Shown piece by piece: positions 27,909 through 35,751 of a stretch of DNA of 64,000 nt. The notes under the pieces were generated by a model. The model had not been told where the DNA came from. It saw nothing but the letters and a program-made list of their open reading frames with translations, and did not search any database. Location of the stretch: assembly GCF_026012395.1 (NCBI RefSeq), contig NZ_BRZA01000002.1, positions 992,001-1,056,000 of the forward strand. Direction: 5' to 3'. Origin of the DNA: Lysinibacillus piscis. Its GTDB lineage: Bacteria > Bacillota > Bacilli > Bacillales_A > Planococcaceae. The number at the start of each line of letters is the position of its first letter. The first letter of the stretch is position 1. Made by a program: the position numbers and the translations under genes.

Positions 27909-28156
27909 ATGGTGAAACTATCAATCTGTGGGGGATGAGGAAAAACTCCACAGATTGAAGGCTCACTTTATCAACATGTATCATTGAAACCACACAATTA
28001 TTTGGTAGCTTGTTAAGTATCATCAGTCATACATATGTATATAGCCAAGTATTTGATATAAATGATATTTTCCTCAATACATTGGGGGGCGTTGTTGGTT
28101 ATCTACTGGCAAGATATCTCTATGTGAAGCTTAGCCAAAAAGAGAAAGCGATTTGA
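27909..28156 (+). pseudogene. Disrupted VanZ-family gene
   Basis: A start region (AGGAG, then ATG at 27909 and four codons) leads into an inverted-repeat element at 27917-27972 that brings a stop. After it a frame resumes that reads as a VanZ C-terminus: SIIETTQLFGSLLSI near 27983, then FDINDIFLNTLGGVVGYLL and a TGA at 28154-28156. The middle of the gene is missing, so no product is expected. Confidence 0.6.
27917..27972 (-). repeat. Dispersed repeat, family A (copy 2, short hairpin form)
   Basis: On the minus strand TAAAGTGAGCCTTCAATCTG begins it, and AATCTGTGG pairs with CCACAGATT at the other end. The head matches the copies at 7013-7062 and 56334-56451. Confidence 0.6.
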
Positions 28157-28176
28157 GCAAGGAGCCCAAATCGCTT
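28145..28176. terminator. Terminator between vanZ remnant and MFS gene
   Basis: AAGCGATTTGAGC / GCCCAAATCGCTT stem; A-rich before, T-rich after. Confidence 0.7.
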
Positions 28177-28186
28177 ATTGTTTACA

Positions 28187-29353
28187 TTACCCATTTACTT
28201 GCTGACGTATCGTAGCTGGTTTTTTTAATGAAATCACTGCACAGCCCAGCGCCCCTAAAGCAAAGATGGCACCGAAGCTGGATAAGTGAATAGCAGACGC
28301 TGTATACGCATAAACCATACCACCAACAGCTGAGCCAATGGAAATACCAATTTGCAAAGCAGCTGTATTCAAGCTTTGCTGAATATCTGATGTTTCTGGC
28401 GCAATTTGAATTAAATAGCTTTGTAATGGAGGTGTCAATGCCCAGCTTAATGCTCCCCATAAAACAGTCACGATTAAAAATAATGGTAAGGACATTGTTG
28501 TATATGGAATCACTAGCAATACAAGGACAAAGGATGTCACCACAATTAAAATTGCTTTTCCTGTACCTAATTTATCGCTCAACCAGCCTCCAAAGCCATT
28601 TCCACTAACAGAAGCTACACCAAAGACTAAATAACAAGCACTAATCCATGCCGCACTCATATCGAAAGCCTCTACTAAAAACGCTGTTAAATACGCATAC
28701 AGCATATAATGTCCTGCTAGCATCAATAAGGTTGTTAATTGTGCACTCAATACTTTCACATTTGCCAATGATTTGATTTGTGTTTTGAGTGGTACCACTT
28801 CTACCACAGGCATTTTTTCAAGGAAACGAGCATTTAATACCATCGATAGAAGGGCCAAAATCGAAATTCCTAAAAATACCGAACGCCAACCAAATGATTC
28901 CGTAATAAAAATACCAAGCGGCACACCAATAACTAGTGCTGAGCTCACCCCAACAAAAATCAACCCTAATGCTTTTGCACGATATTGTGGCGTTACAATT
29001 TTCGCTGTAATCGTTAAGGATAGTACAATAACAAGTGCGGTACTCATCGCTGAAATAATACGGGCAATCATCACAATGACAAAGGTTGTACTCATAAACA
29101 TCATAAAATTACTTAATGCAAAAATAGCTAAAGCAATTAAAAAAAGCTGCTTTCTTTCAATTTTTGCTGTAGCCGACAATAAAATCGGTGCAGAAATCGC
29201 ATAAACAAAAGCAAAAACCGTAATTAATTGCCCTGCTGATGATAGCGATACATGTAAGTCCTCTGCAATATTCGGCAAGATTCCTCCGACAATCAATTCT
29301 ACTAACCCTACGGCAAAGGCTGTAATAGCTAATATATATACACGCCAATTCAT
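28187..29353 (-). CDS. MFS transporter, PbuE-like purine efflux
   Basis: 388 residues, 12 predicted helices; opening NWRVYILAITAFAVGLVELI and GILPNIAEDLHVSLSSAGQL are typical of the PbuE/YdhL-like DHA1 branch, and GFGGWLSDKLGTG is the central loop motif. Bacillus PbuE exports adenine and hypoxanthine. The leader carries a purine riboswitch ending in a terminator, which supports a purine-related role. ATG with AGAGGAT upstream. Gene symbol not given because substrate is inferred. Confidence 0.82.
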   Translation of the reverse strand: MNWRVYILAITAFAVGLVELIVGGILPNIAEDLHVSLSSAGQLITVFAFVYAISAPILLSATAKIERKQLFLIALAIFALSNFMMFMSTTFVIVMIARIISAMSTALVIVLSLTITAKIVTPQYRAKALGLIFVGVSSALVIGVPLGIFITESFGWRSVFLGISILALLSMVLNARFLEKMPVVEVVPLKTQIKSLANVKVLSAQLTTLLMLAGHYMLYAYLTAFLVEAFDMSAAWISACYLVFGVASVSGNGFGGWLSDKLGTGKAILIVVTSFVLVLLVIPYTTMSLPLFLIVTVLWGALSWALTPPLQSYLIQIAPETSDIQQSLNTAALQIGISIGSAVGGMVYAYTASAIHLSSFGAIFALGALGCAVISLKKPATIRQQVNG

Positions 29354-29406
29354 TATTCATTCATCCTCTCGTTCATTATTCGTTACAAATATTCTTCCAA
29401 ACAATA

Positions 29407-29453
29407 TAAAAAACCCCTAACTACAAAAGTGAAGTACCTTTTGTAGTCAGGAG
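29407..29453 (-). terminator. Riboswitch expression-platform terminator
   Basis: Sixteen-bp stem with its 5' arm CTCCTGACTACAAAAG (29438-29453) taken from the aptamer's P3 and P1 strands and 3' arm CTTTTGTAGTTAGGGG, followed by T6. Mutually exclusive with the folded aptamer. Confidence 0.85.
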
Positions 29454-29503
29454 TTTATGGTTCCTGGTAGAGACCCTCAATCCATATTATTGAGGTTATA
29501 CAG
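29439..29503 (-). promoter_or_regulatory. Purine riboswitch, guanine class, upstream of MFS efflux gene
   Basis: All core elements are present on the minus strand: J1/2 TATAA, P2 CCTCAAT/ATTGAGG with loop AATATGG, J2/3 GTCTCTACC, P3 CAGGA/TCCTG with loop ACCATAAAC, and J3/1 ACTA. The specificity base in TGACTAC is C, as in guanine/hypoxanthine aptamers; adenine aptamers have T. P1 can form only about 4 bp (TGTA/TACA). The terminator reuses P3 and P1, so ligand binding should switch expression on. Confidence 0.88.
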
Positions 29504-29523
29504 TTCGTTATTCAGCTTTAGCC

Positions 29524-29552
29524 ATAGTAGCATATGTTACACAATCTAGCAA
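29524..29552 (-). promoter_or_regulatory. Promoter of the riboswitch-MFS unit
   Basis: -35 TTGCTA (29547-29552), 17-base spacer, -10 TACTAT (29524-29529) on the minus strand, about 20 bases before the aptamer. Confidence 0.65.
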
Positions 29553-29602
29553 GTTCTATTTTTTAACGTTTCAACATATAAAAAAAGTAGTGAGGTGATA
29601 CG

Positions 29603-29746
29603 ATGCGTATTTTGGGCCTCGTTATTTATTTTCTAGCCCTTTTTTATGGTGTTGAACCTGTAATGGAAACATGGACAATCTTTGCTCACGAACATCAGTT
29701 TATACAAGATATTATTTTTCAGATAAAAAGAGGCATCTCGTCATGA
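29603..29746 (+). CDS. Small hypothetical membrane protein (47 aa)
   Basis: ATG at 29603 sits 5 bases after GTGAGGTGAT; 47 codons end in TGA at 29744-29746. N-terminal hydrophobic helix RILGLVIYFLALFYGV, then an amphipathic, His-containing tail (ETWTIFAHEHQF). No family recognised. A terminator overlaps its end, as expected of a real gene. Confidence 0.6.
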   Translation: MRILGLVIYFLALFYGVEPVMETWTIFAHEHQFIQDIIFQIKRGISS

Positions 29747-29760
29747 GTTGCCCCTTTTTA
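29726..29760. terminator. Bidirectional terminator
   Basis: AAAAG.GGCA / TGCC.CTTTTT stem with inner CTC/GAG, between the convergent small ORF and signal peptidase gene. Confidence 0.75.
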
Positions 29761-30312
29761 TTATTTAGTGCCAATATGAAAATGACTAAATGGATAGAGA
29801 ACCACTTTTGATTCTCCTAAAATAGCATCTTCTGAAATTAACCCATAGGCACGGCTATCTGCACTTTTCAGCCGATTATCCCCAAGCACAAAATACATTC
29901 CCTCTGGCACTTTTGTTTCATTTGTTAGCTGTTCTAATGTAAAGTCCTCTGTAATACGCAATTGATTAGGATTATCCGTTTGACGATTGACATAGTCCTC
30001 TGGATACGCCTGACCATTGACATACAAAATATCATCCTTCATCTCAACTGAATCACCAGGTAAGCCAATTACACGTTTAATATAATAGCGATCTTCCACA
30101 GGTGATTGGAAAATGATTTGATCGAAGCGATTAATTTTGCTCACTTTACTCATAATAATAATATCTTGGTTGTGATAAGTCGGAAACATTGAAGCACCTT
30201 GCACTTTGATAGGCGCAAATAAAAATTGTTTACAACCTAACACGACAATCGCTGTCACGACAATAATTTTTAAATAAGACAGCATTTCACTTTTTGTATT
30301 TTGCTTTTCCAT
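29761..30312 (-). CDS. Type I signal peptidase
   Basis: 183 residues: one N-terminal membrane helix (YLKIIVVTAIVVLGCKQFLF), catalytic Ser in VQGASMFPT, catalytic Lys in YYIKRVIGLPGDSVE, and the box E motif GDNRLKSADSRAYG. Bacillus SipS/SipT type. It removes signal peptides on the outer face of the membrane. The ATG at 30312 is 6 bases after TTGGGGA; an ATG two codons earlier is too close to that site. Confidence 0.93.
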   Translation of the reverse strand: MEKQNTKSEMLSYLKIIVVTAIVVLGCKQFLFAPIKVQGASMFPTYHNQDIIIMSKVSKINRFDQIIFQSPVEDRYYIKRVIGLPGDSVEMKDDILYVNGQAYPEDYVNRQTDNPNQLRITEDFTLEQLTNETKVPEGMYFVLGDNRLKSADSRAYGLISEDAILGESKVVLYPFSHFHIGTK

Positions 30313-30409
30313 AGCCATTCCCCAATACTATTTTTCTATAGTATACTGAGCACAATAGGGCTACGTCAAATCATAGGCTACACCAATTTAGTGAAAGTTT
30401 GGATACTAC

Positions 30410-30441
30410 AAAAAAACAAAGTATGCAAATGCTTACTTTGT
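30410..30441 (-). terminator. Terminator of the 35-aa ORF
   Basis: ACAAAGTA..GC / GC..TACTTTGT stem followed by T7 on the minus strand. Confidence 0.75.
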
Positions 30442-30456
30442 CTGATAATCTGTCAT

Positions 30457-30564
30457 TCAATGATTTAATGTGAGGGATGTTCTTCTTGTGCACGGAATAA
30501 ATCAATCATCAAATGTATACCTACTGGTAATGTAAATGTTAGTAAAATTGTCGCTATCATCATC
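30457..30564 (-). CDS. Small membrane peptide (35 aa)
   Basis: ATG at 30564 is 8 bases after GAGGGG; 35 codons, TGA at 30457-30459. One hydrophobic segment (MMIATILLTFTLPVGIHLMI) then a charged tail DLFRAQEE. A strong ribosome binding site and a dedicated terminator argue that it is expressed. No family recognised; it lies downstream of the LCP gene on the same strand. Confidence 0.55.
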
Positions 30565-30635
30565 ACAATCACCCCTCAAACCAATTCGTTACATTTATTC
30601 TACACTAAATTTTCTGACATTTCAAATATTTCTTT

Positions 30636-31562
30636 TTATTTTTGAAGATGGGTTTGTAATGTTGTACGAATGGTTTGTAATTCGGCTTCATCTGGAATGT
30701 AATACCATATCCGTTCGATGCGTTCACCCGCTCCTTGTTGGAATGATAGCTGCTCCATCTGCTGATTCAACTCTTTATATAAGCCCTGTAGTTGCCATAA
30801 TTCTTTCATTGTGAAATTCATGCGTACATTATCTCCCACAACCTCCAGCATATCGGACGCTTTTAATAGCATGGATGGTGTTGCTGCCTTTTTCATTACC
30901 GCTTCAATAATTTGACGTTGACGAATTTGACGCCCAAAATCCCCTCGTGGATCTTCATAACGGATACGAGAAAAAATCAGCGCTTCTTCGCCATTTAACG
31001 TCACTTCTCCCTCTGGATAATGGTACTGATCGTAGGTTAACTCCATATCATTATCAATGGTAATGCCCCCGACTGTATCAATAATTTGTAGAAATCCTTC
31101 CATATTAATAAACACATAATAATCAATCGGAATCTCTAAAAAATGGGCAACTGTATCCACTGCCATCTGTACACCACCGAAAGCATAGGCATGGTTAATT
31201 TTATCCACTGTTTGATGACCAATAATTTCTGTACGTGTGTCTCTTGGTATACTTAGCATCTTCATCGTCTGTTGCTCAGGATTCACCGTCATGACAATCA
31301 TTGTGTCGGAACGGCCACTATCGGCTTTGCGTTCATCTACCCCTAGTAAAAGCACAGAAAATGGGGCTGCTTTTGTGACAGGTTTATCATCCTCTTGCTT
31401 TTCCTCTGTTAAAGGGGTATGGATTTTGTTCATTGTTTTATGTACGTTATAAAAAGCTACCCCTACTGCCAAAAGAATACATGTACATAAAGAAACGATG
31501 ATCCAAAGTCCTATTTTTTTCTTCGATTTCTTCTCTTTTGAACGCCGCATTTTTTGCTCCAT
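30636..31562 (-). CDS. LytR-CpsA-Psr (LCP) family transferase
   Basis: 308 residues. Basic head, one membrane helix (IGLWIIVSLCTCILLAVGVAF), extracellular LCP domain with LLLGVDER...SGRSDTMIVMTVNP, SIPRDTRTEI, KINHAYAFGG, INMEGFLQIIDTVGGI and FSRIRYEDPRGDFGRQIRQRQ. These residues bind polyprenyl pyrophosphate; LCP enzymes attach teichoic acids or other glycopolymers to peptidoglycan. ATG at 31562 with GGAAAGGAT 8-9 bases upstream; the frame starts at 31610. Confidence 0.92.
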   Translation of the reverse strand: MEQKMRRSKEKKSKKKIGLWIIVSLCTCILLAVGVAFYNVHKTMNKIHTPLTEEKQEDDKPVTKAAPFSVLLLGVDERKADSGRSDTMIVMTVNPEQQTMKMLSIPRDTRTEIIGHQTVDKINHAYAFGGVQMAVDTVAHFLEIPIDYYVFINMEGFLQIIDTVGGITIDNDMELTYDQYHYPEGEVTLNGEEALIFSRIRYEDPRGDFGRQIRQRQIIEAVMKKAATPSMLLKASDMLEVVGDNVRMNFTMKELWQLQGLYKELNQQMEQLSFQQGAGERIERIWYYIPDEAELQTIRTTLQTHLQK

Positions 31563-31737
31563 GTATAAAATCCTTTCCGCCCTATGTCTAACTAAAAAAG
31601 TTATTACCATTATTCATATGCGGTATACAAACAAAAAAGACGTGCGTGAATGGGTATAATTCTGTCCATCTTATCCTGCTCTCTTACTAGTTAATTCCTT
31701 TTACCCAAATTGTACATATTATTTTACATTTATAGAT

Positions 31738-31773
31738 AAAAAATAGCACAAACGTTGATGTTCGTTTGTGCTA
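31738..31773 (-). terminator. Terminator of the bmrCD-like operon
   Basis: TAGCACAAACG/CGTTTGTGCTA, 8-base loop, T6 following on the minus strand. Confidence 0.85.
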
Positions 31774-31792
31774 TAACAATGCTTATCTTTTA

Positions 31793-33529
31793 TTATGCTT
31801 GCAAAGAGTTAACCTGCATTTGATACATTTTTTCATATATACCACCATAAGTTAGTAACTCCTCATGTGTGCCACGCTCCACAATTTCCCCTCGATCTAA
31901 CACCAAAATACGATCTGCATTTTTAATGGTAGAAAGACGGTGAGCGATAATAAATGTTGTGCGTCCTTTTTTCAGCACATCCATCGCATGCTGGATAATT
32001 TCCTCTGTTTCTGTATCAATATTCGATGTCGCCTCATCCAAAATTAAAATAGCTGGATCAAAGGCTAATGCACGGGCAAACGAAACAAGCTGACGTTGAC
32101 CAGAAGATAAGGTGCTTCCCTTCTCAATCACTGGTTCGTCATAGCCCTGTGGTAAATTCGCTAAAACACGCTCTGCCCCAACGGCCTGTAATGCTTCCTC
32201 AACCTTTTCTCTTGAAATTTTCGGATGATTTAAGCTAACATTCGACGCAATCGTGCCTGTAAACAAATATGGGTCCTGTAAAACAATACCCATATGTTCA
32301 CGCATTGTTTGACGTGGAACAGCTGTCACATCGATACCATCAATTTGAATACTGCCCTTCGATGGATCATAGAAACGGAATAATAAATTCATAATCGAGC
32401 TTTTACCAGAGCCTGTATGACCAACTAAGGCGATTGTTTCTCCTTGTTTCGCTTCAAATGATAAATTTTTCAAGACGTAATCCTCATCTTTATAGGCAAA
32501 GGACACATTGTCAAAGGATACATTACCTTTATAACGTGGAATGCTTTGTTCTGACACAGGCTCTCCGCTCATATCGAGCACTTCAAAAACACGATTTCCT
32601 GCCACAATGGAACGCTCAAGCTGTGAGAATTGGTTGACGATATTCGTAATCGGATTGAATAGTTTTGTTAAATAATCAACAAAGGCATACAGTGTCCCTG
32701 CTGAAACAATCGCCTCTGTCGATAATGATTGTCTACCAAAATAAACGATAAAAACGGCAAACATAATTAATCGTAATGTGTTGACAAGATTAAAGGACGT
32801 AGCTGAATCAAGTACCAATAGCTTACGCTCATACGTATAATGCTCATTATTCAAGTCATCAAATTCCTTCGTCATTTGTTTTTCACGACGAAAAGCTTGA
32901 ATAATCGTCATCCCTTGAATCGATTCATTAATCATTGCATTAATATCGGCAATTTTCGTGCGAATCACATCATTGTACTTCGCTGCCACTTTACGATATA
33001 ACACCATCCATATATAAACAATCGGCACCATAAGTAAAGCTAAACAAGCCATTTTCCAATTTAAAATAAATAACGCAATATAGACACCAAAGATAGAAAT
33101 AAAGCTTGTCGCAAAGTTTGATAGCACCTGTACATATAAATTACGTACGGCCTCTGTATCATTCGTGACACGTGCCACAATTTTCCCTGCTGGTAAATTG
33201 TCGAAATATTGGATTGGTAATGTTTGAATATGCTCAAAAACATCTTGACGCATTTTTTGCACGATGCGGTTCGCACCCATTTGTAAATAAATATACATAA
33301 AATAACGTAAGATGGCTGTCGCAATGGCTAAAATCATAAACACTACTAATAGCCAGATAATCGGCTGTAACTCGATTTGACCAATTATCATATAGTTATC
33401 AATGATATACTTAGCAATAAACGGTCCAACTAACTCCGTAAAAACGGCAATTGTTAAGAAAAATAAGCCAAGCAATATCGGTTTTTTAAAATACATTGCA
33501 TAACGCATTAAACGTTGATTTGTTGTCAT
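31793..33529 (-). CDS. bmrD: ABC exporter subunit, BmrD-like
   Basis: 578 residues: six-helix exporter domain (~1-310) and ATPase domain with Walker A VGHTGSGKSS, signature LSSGQRQLVSFARAL and Walker B ILILDEATSNID, so its site is canonical. Sequence features such as QYFDNLPAGKIVARVTNDTEAVRNLY follow Bacillus BmrD (YheH) closely, but the ~90-residue extracellular insert of that protein is absent (578 versus about 673 residues). Overlaps the bmrC stop by 4 bases (ATGA) with GGAGG before it. Confidence 0.85.
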   Translation of the reverse strand: MTTNQRLMRYAMYFKKPILLGLFFLTIAVFTELVGPFIAKYIIDNYMIIGQIELQPIIWLLVVFMILAIATAILRYFMYIYLQMGANRIVQKMRQDVFEHIQTLPIQYFDNLPAGKIVARVTNDTEAVRNLYVQVLSNFATSFISIFGVYIALFILNWKMACLALLMVPIVYIWMVLYRKVAAKYNDVIRTKIADINAMINESIQGMTIIQAFRREKQMTKEFDDLNNEHYTYERKLLVLDSATSFNLVNTLRLIMFAVFIVYFGRQSLSTEAIVSAGTLYAFVDYLTKLFNPITNIVNQFSQLERSIVAGNRVFEVLDMSGEPVSEQSIPRYKGNVSFDNVSFAYKDEDYVLKNLSFEAKQGETIALVGHTGSGKSSIMNLLFRFYDPSKGSIQIDGIDVTAVPRQTMREHMGIVLQDPYLFTGTIASNVSLNHPKISREKVEEALQAVGAERVLANLPQGYDEPVIEKGSTLSSGQRQLVSFARALAFDPAILILDEATSNIDTETEEIIQHAMDVLKKGRTTFIIAHRLSTIKNADRILVLDRGEIVERGTHEELLTYGGIYEKMYQMQVNSLQA

Positions 33530-35268
33530 GACGCACCTCCCTCTAGCTGCTGACGGTCAAATTGCTCTTTATACCAGCCTTGCCCTGAGATAAGCTCTTC
33601 ATGTGTACCCTGTTCAACAATTTGCCCTTCATCTAACACAATAATGTGGTCTGCATGCTGAATGCCTGACAAACGATGTGTCGTAATAATCGTCGTTTTG
33701 CCTTGGCGTTCTCGCTGGATATTTTCAATAATTTTTGCCTCTGTTTTTGCATCCACCGCAGATAACGAATCATCCAGCATTAAAATTTCAGGGTCTTTAA
33801 TAAGCGCACGTGCAATCGATACACGCTGCTTTTGACCGCCTGACAATGATACACCCTTTTCTCCAACAAGTGTTTCTAAGCCCATTGGTAAATTTTCTAA
33901 ATCTCTTTCAAAATACGCTGCATAGATGGCTTGCTGTAACTCAGCCTCTGTTGCATTCTCTTTCCCAAATAAAATATTTTCTCGAATCGTCCGTGAGAAT
34001 AGGACATGGTCTTGCGGTACATAGCCAATCCAATCTAATACCTGCTCCTTCGTTTGGCTCGCAATATCAACACCATCAATAGCCAACTGCCCTTGCCCTA
34101 TCGGATACTCTCTCAATAATTGACGCAAGAACGTTGTTTTACCTGCACCTGTTTTCCCGACAACGCCAAGTGTTTGCCCTTTTTGTAGTGACAACGAAAT
34201 ACTTTGTAAATTTTTCACTTGGCTCAGTGGGTATTGGAATGTGAAATCCTCAAAGCCAATGGTGCTTGGCGTCGCAATCGTATGAGGATTCGCAATATTT
34301 TGAACATCTGCTTCATAGCTCAATGTTTCCTGTACACGATCAAGTGACGCATTCCCTTGCTGCATGACATTAATCAGCTCACCAATCGCAAAAATCGGCC
34401 ACACCGCAAGCCCTAAATAAACGTTGAATGTAATCAGCTGTCCTACTGTCATCGCCTCTGTTGCCACTAGTTGTGCTCCATAGCCAAGTGCAACCACAAA
34501 GCTAATCCCTGTTCCAACCTTCGTAATCGGTCCAAACAATGCATTAATTTTTACCGTATGCATATTTTTGGCGTATACTTCTTCACTCATTTGTGCAAAG
34601 TCAGCCTCATCTTTCTTTTCCTGCACATAGGCACGTACAACACGTACACCCGCTACTGATTCCAATACACTGTCATTCAGCTCACCGAACACATCCTGTG
34701 CTTTCGTATAGCGTTCATGTACAATTTTCCCTAAATATTGAATCAGCACAGCCATAATCGGTACTGGCAGCATCGCCAACAATGTTAGCTTCCACGAAAT
34801 CATATAGCCCATAGCAAAAATAATGAAACCCATATAAACCGTCGAATCAATTAGTGTTAAAATCCCAAAGCCAGCTGTTAACGATACTGCATTTAAATCA
34901 TTCGTTGCACGAGCCATTAGATCACCCGTACGATTTTTTTCATAGAAGGTTGGCGTCATCCGTAAAAAATGCTGCATTAAACGACGACGTAATATTTTCT
35001 CTAAACTAATGGCCCCTTCAAATAAACGGAATTGCCATACAAAATTCAACGCATAGCTCCCAATGATAATAGCAATAAACAGTAAAACATAATTGGTTAA
35101 CATCGCTGCTGTCATTTCGCCAGTAGTCAAACTGTCAATAATTGAGCCTAATAAATAAGGTGGAATCACCTCTATACCACTAGCAATCATTAATACAACA
35201 ATCGCCACTGTGTATTGTTTCCAATACATCTTAAAAAACCATTTTAATTTCCTTAATACATCAAACAT
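33526..35268 (-). CDS. bmrC: ABC exporter subunit, BmrC-like
   Basis: 580 residues: membrane domain opening KLKWFFKMYWKQYTVAIVV, then FYEKNRTGDLMARATNDLNA; ATPase with Walker A VGKTGAGKTT, signature LSGGQKQRVSIARAL, and Walker B ILMLDDSLSAVD. The Asp-Asp after the Walker B hydrophobics replaces the catalytic Glu, as in degenerate-site subunits of heterodimeric exporters such as BmrC (YheI). Pairs with the next gene to form a multidrug exporter. Preceded by an attenuator with a leader peptide. Confidence 0.87.
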   Translation of the reverse strand: MFDVLRKLKWFFKMYWKQYTVAIVVLMIASGIEVIPPYLLGSIIDSLTTGEMTAAMLTNYVLLFIAIIIGSYALNFVWQFRLFEGAISLEKILRRRLMQHFLRMTPTFYEKNRTGDLMARATNDLNAVSLTAGFGILTLIDSTVYMGFIIFAMGYMISWKLTLLAMLPVPIMAVLIQYLGKIVHERYTKAQDVFGELNDSVLESVAGVRVVRAYVQEKKDEADFAQMSEEVYAKNMHTVKINALFGPITKVGTGISFVVALGYGAQLVATEAMTVGQLITFNVYLGLAVWPIFAIGELINVMQQGNASLDRVQETLSYEADVQNIANPHTIATPSTIGFEDFTFQYPLSQVKNLQSISLSLQKGQTLGVVGKTGAGKTTFLRQLLREYPIGQGQLAIDGVDIASQTKEQVLDWIGYVPQDHVLFSRTIRENILFGKENATEAELQQAIYAAYFERDLENLPMGLETLVGEKGVSLSGGQKQRVSIARALIKDPEILMLDDSLSAVDAKTEAKIIENIQRERQGKTTIITTHRLSGIQHADHIIVLDEGQIVEQGTHEELISGQGWYKEQFDRQQLEGGAS

Positions 35269-35304
35269 TCGTTCTACCTTCCCTTCCCAACTATTTGGCT
35301 GTCA

Positions 35305-35361
35305 CTACCCGCTATCTAGCGACTCCTTTGTGAAAATCATTTGTTGTCCTGTGTTGTTCAT
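35305..35361 (-). CDS. Second 18-codon leader ORF before bmrC
   Basis: Ribosome binding site AAAGGAGAG, ATG at 35361, 18 codons MNNTGQQMIFTKESLDSG and TAG at 35305-35307. It lies after the leader terminator and 36 bases before the bmrC start, so it is translated only when readthrough occurs. May couple translation into bmrC or be a separate micropeptide. Confidence 0.5.
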   Translation of the reverse strand: MNNTGQQMIFTKESLDSG

Positions 35362-35404
35362 ACAACATCTCTCCTTTTTTAACGTCACTAGCCCTTTTTT
35401 GCCG

Positions 35405-35440
35405 CAAAAAAAGACACATACCCGAAATAGAGTATGTGTC
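35405..35440 (-). terminator. Attenuator terminator in the bmrCD leader
   Basis: Stem GACACATAC/GTATGTGTC (35432-35440 with 35413-35421), 10-base loop, then T7. Sits between the first leader ORF and the structural genes. Confidence 0.88.
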
Positions 35441-35493
35441 CATATACAAAGGTTGCTGGTATAACCAATCCTTTTTTATGAAGCAATACAAAT

Positions 35494-35550
35494 TTAGGCA
35501 TAGACAATGTATGAATTTGTTTGTTGAACTACTGTGAATAAAATAACCAT
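35494..35550 (-). CDS. Leader peptide of the bmrCD-like operon (18 aa)
   Basis: Strong site AAAGGAGGG, ATG at 35550, codons for MVILFTVVQQTNSYIVYA and TAA at 35494-35496. In Bacillus the bmrCD operon has a leader ORF (bmrB) with ribosome-mediated attenuation in response to ribosome-targeting antibiotics; this ORF has the same position but a different length. The RNA of its last codons (UGUCUAU, 35500-35506) can pair with AUGGACA (35437-35443), which overlaps the 5' arm of the terminator. Confidence 0.7.
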   Translation of the reverse strand: MVILFTVVQQTNSYIVYA

Positions 35551-35590
35551 TGTCATGCCCTCCTTTTGTCATTTTTTCTAGTGCTATTGC

Positions 35591-35620
35591 AGATTATCAC
35601 ACTATTGAAATAATTGTCAA
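35591..35620 (-). promoter_or_regulatory. SigA promoter of the bmrCD leader
   Basis: -35 TTGACA (35615-35620), 18-base spacer, -10 TAATCT (35591-35596) on the minus strand. A short dyad AACCA-N5-TGGTT abuts the -35. Confidence 0.78.
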
Positions 35621-35751
35621 CCATCTATTGGTTATTTTTGATTTTTTCAGAAAAATAATCAGCGCTTTAAAGTGTTAAATTGATAGTTGTACATGTTACA
35701 CTTGGTTGTAGATATTCAACAATATTTCATAGATAAAGGGAGATTTTCAGC

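Noticed and set aside
35600-35751. Fluoride riboswitch upstream of the crcB pair
   Set aside because: The conserved core of that aptamer could not be found in the 150 bases before the TTG start.
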